From contig NZ_LMAF01000002.1 in the NCBI RefSeq assembly GCF_001542875.1, positions 519,501 through 583,500 on the forward strand: 64,000 nt of DNA, written 5' to 3'. Shown here piece by piece: positions 63,708 through 64,000 of this stretch. Within the stretch, counting starts at the first letter, position 1. Every line of letters begins with the position of its first letter. The notes under the pieces are model-generated. The model made no database searches, was not told the DNA's origin, and was given only the letters and a program-made list of their open reading frames with translations. Made by a program: the position numbers and the translations under genes. The DNA is from Erythrobacter sp. YT30 (lineage in GTDB: Bacteria > Pseudomonadota > Alphaproteobacteria > Sphingomonadales > Sphingomonadaceae).

Positions 63708-64000
63708 TTTGTGAAGGACCTCAAGTTCGTAACGCCAGGCAGTTTCCCAACTCGCTGCGCATGGTCGCGGCTCGTCACCATCACTTCATCGCCCGACACA
63801 ACGATGCAAACGTCTTCAAGTCCCACTGCGGATACACGCGGACCATCGCTGAACGCGAGAACATTACGACATTGGTCAAAATCCGCCTCACCTCGGGCGG
63901 TATTTCCGTCATCATCGGTTTTGCCCTCATCACCTGCGCGCAGAGCATCCTGCAGGGCCGCCCAATTGCCTATGTCCGACCAACCCATATCGGCAGGCAC
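63704..64000 (-). CDS. Mannose-1-phosphate guanylyltransferase, C-terminal part
   Basis: The gene runs off the right edge, so only the last 98 residues are seen. DMGWSDIGNWAALQDAL is the family signature; a left-handed beta-helix-like tail follows (NVLAFSDGPRVSAVGLEDVCIVVSGDEVMV, ending RVGKLPGV). The enzyme makes GDP-mannose from mannose-1-phosphate and GTP. It is translationally coupled to the downstream mannose isomerase gene by a 4-nt overlap. Confidence 0.92.
   Translation of the reverse strand: MPADMGWSDIGNWAALQDALRAGDEGKTDDDGNTARGEADFDQCRNVLAFSDGPRVSAVGLEDVCIVVSGDEVMVTSRDHAQRVGKLPGVTNLRSFTK

Noticed and set aside
1..64000. CRISPR arrays, insertion sequences, prophage genes and rRNA
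   Set aside because: No regularly spaced direct repeats, transposase or integrase motifs, or rRNA segments were found; only one tRNA is present.

Overview
The window looks like a chromosomal segment of an alphaproteobacterium of the order Sphingomonadales, probably Erythrobacteraceae. The reasons are several large TonB-dependent receptors (TBDRs) beside catabolic genes, an HWE-type bacteriophytochrome paired with heme oxygenase, an NDUFA12 homologue, a fatty acyl-AMP ligase, and moderately high GC with frequent GTG/TTG starts. This placement is inferred from gene content. No transposase, phage gene or CRISPR array was seen.

Layout. 0-1.1 kb: the start of an exported (possibly sensor-kinase) protein, divergent from a LuxR-type response regulator. 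1.1-3.2 kb: two secreted proteins of unknown function, one with five tandem four-cysteine repeats. 3.4-5.7 kb: a minus-strand run of a membrane methyltransferase-like protein, a UbiG-like methyltransferase, a DUF4149 membrane protein and a FolB-like protein. 6.3-15 kb: a catabolic locus with a membrane PQQ dehydrogenase, an SDR and an exported two-domain VOC lipoprotein on one strand; a TBDR and an alpha/beta hydrolase diverge from them and a TetR regulator converges. 15.4-27 kb: a membrane protein, an S41 peptidase, a 7TM-AraC regulator, an exported DUF917 protein, a TBDR and an M14 carboxypeptidase, which look like a peptide or amide scavenging locus. 27.3-34.1 kb: a VOC protein and 4-hydroxyphenylpyruvate dioxygenase (tyrosine to homogentisate) behind a strong promoter with a palindromic operator, then two thiolases, a crotonase and an acyl-CoA dehydrogenase (beta-oxidation type). 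34.3-41.6 kb: two more TBDRs, a Baeyer-Villiger-type flavoprotein and a CinA-type protein.

41.7-50.2 kb is a dispersed version of the common tRNA-Trp - secE - nusG - rplK - rplA order, with foreign genes (PspA, a PhyH dioxygenase with its TetR regulator, an AgcS symporter and a 49-residue protein) placed between the parts. 50.3-53.2 kb holds housekeeping and envelope genes (aat, DUF2155, NDUFA12, DUF192, recX). 53.4-59.4 kb holds a fatty acyl-AMP ligase, a DUF389 membrane protein, a TelA/XpaC-like pair and a PHA-system protein. 59.5-62.9 kb is a red/far-red light-sensing unit: heme oxygenase makes the biliverdin chromophore and the translationally overlapping bacteriophytochrome kinase uses it; a TGT-N12-ACA site sits upstream. 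62.9-64 kb is mannose metabolism (mannose-6-phosphate isomerase and the end of a mannose-1-phosphate guanylyltransferase).

Most enzyme calls rest on family-level motif recognition; substrates of the TBDRs, dehydrogenases and hydrolases cannot be read from sequence alone.
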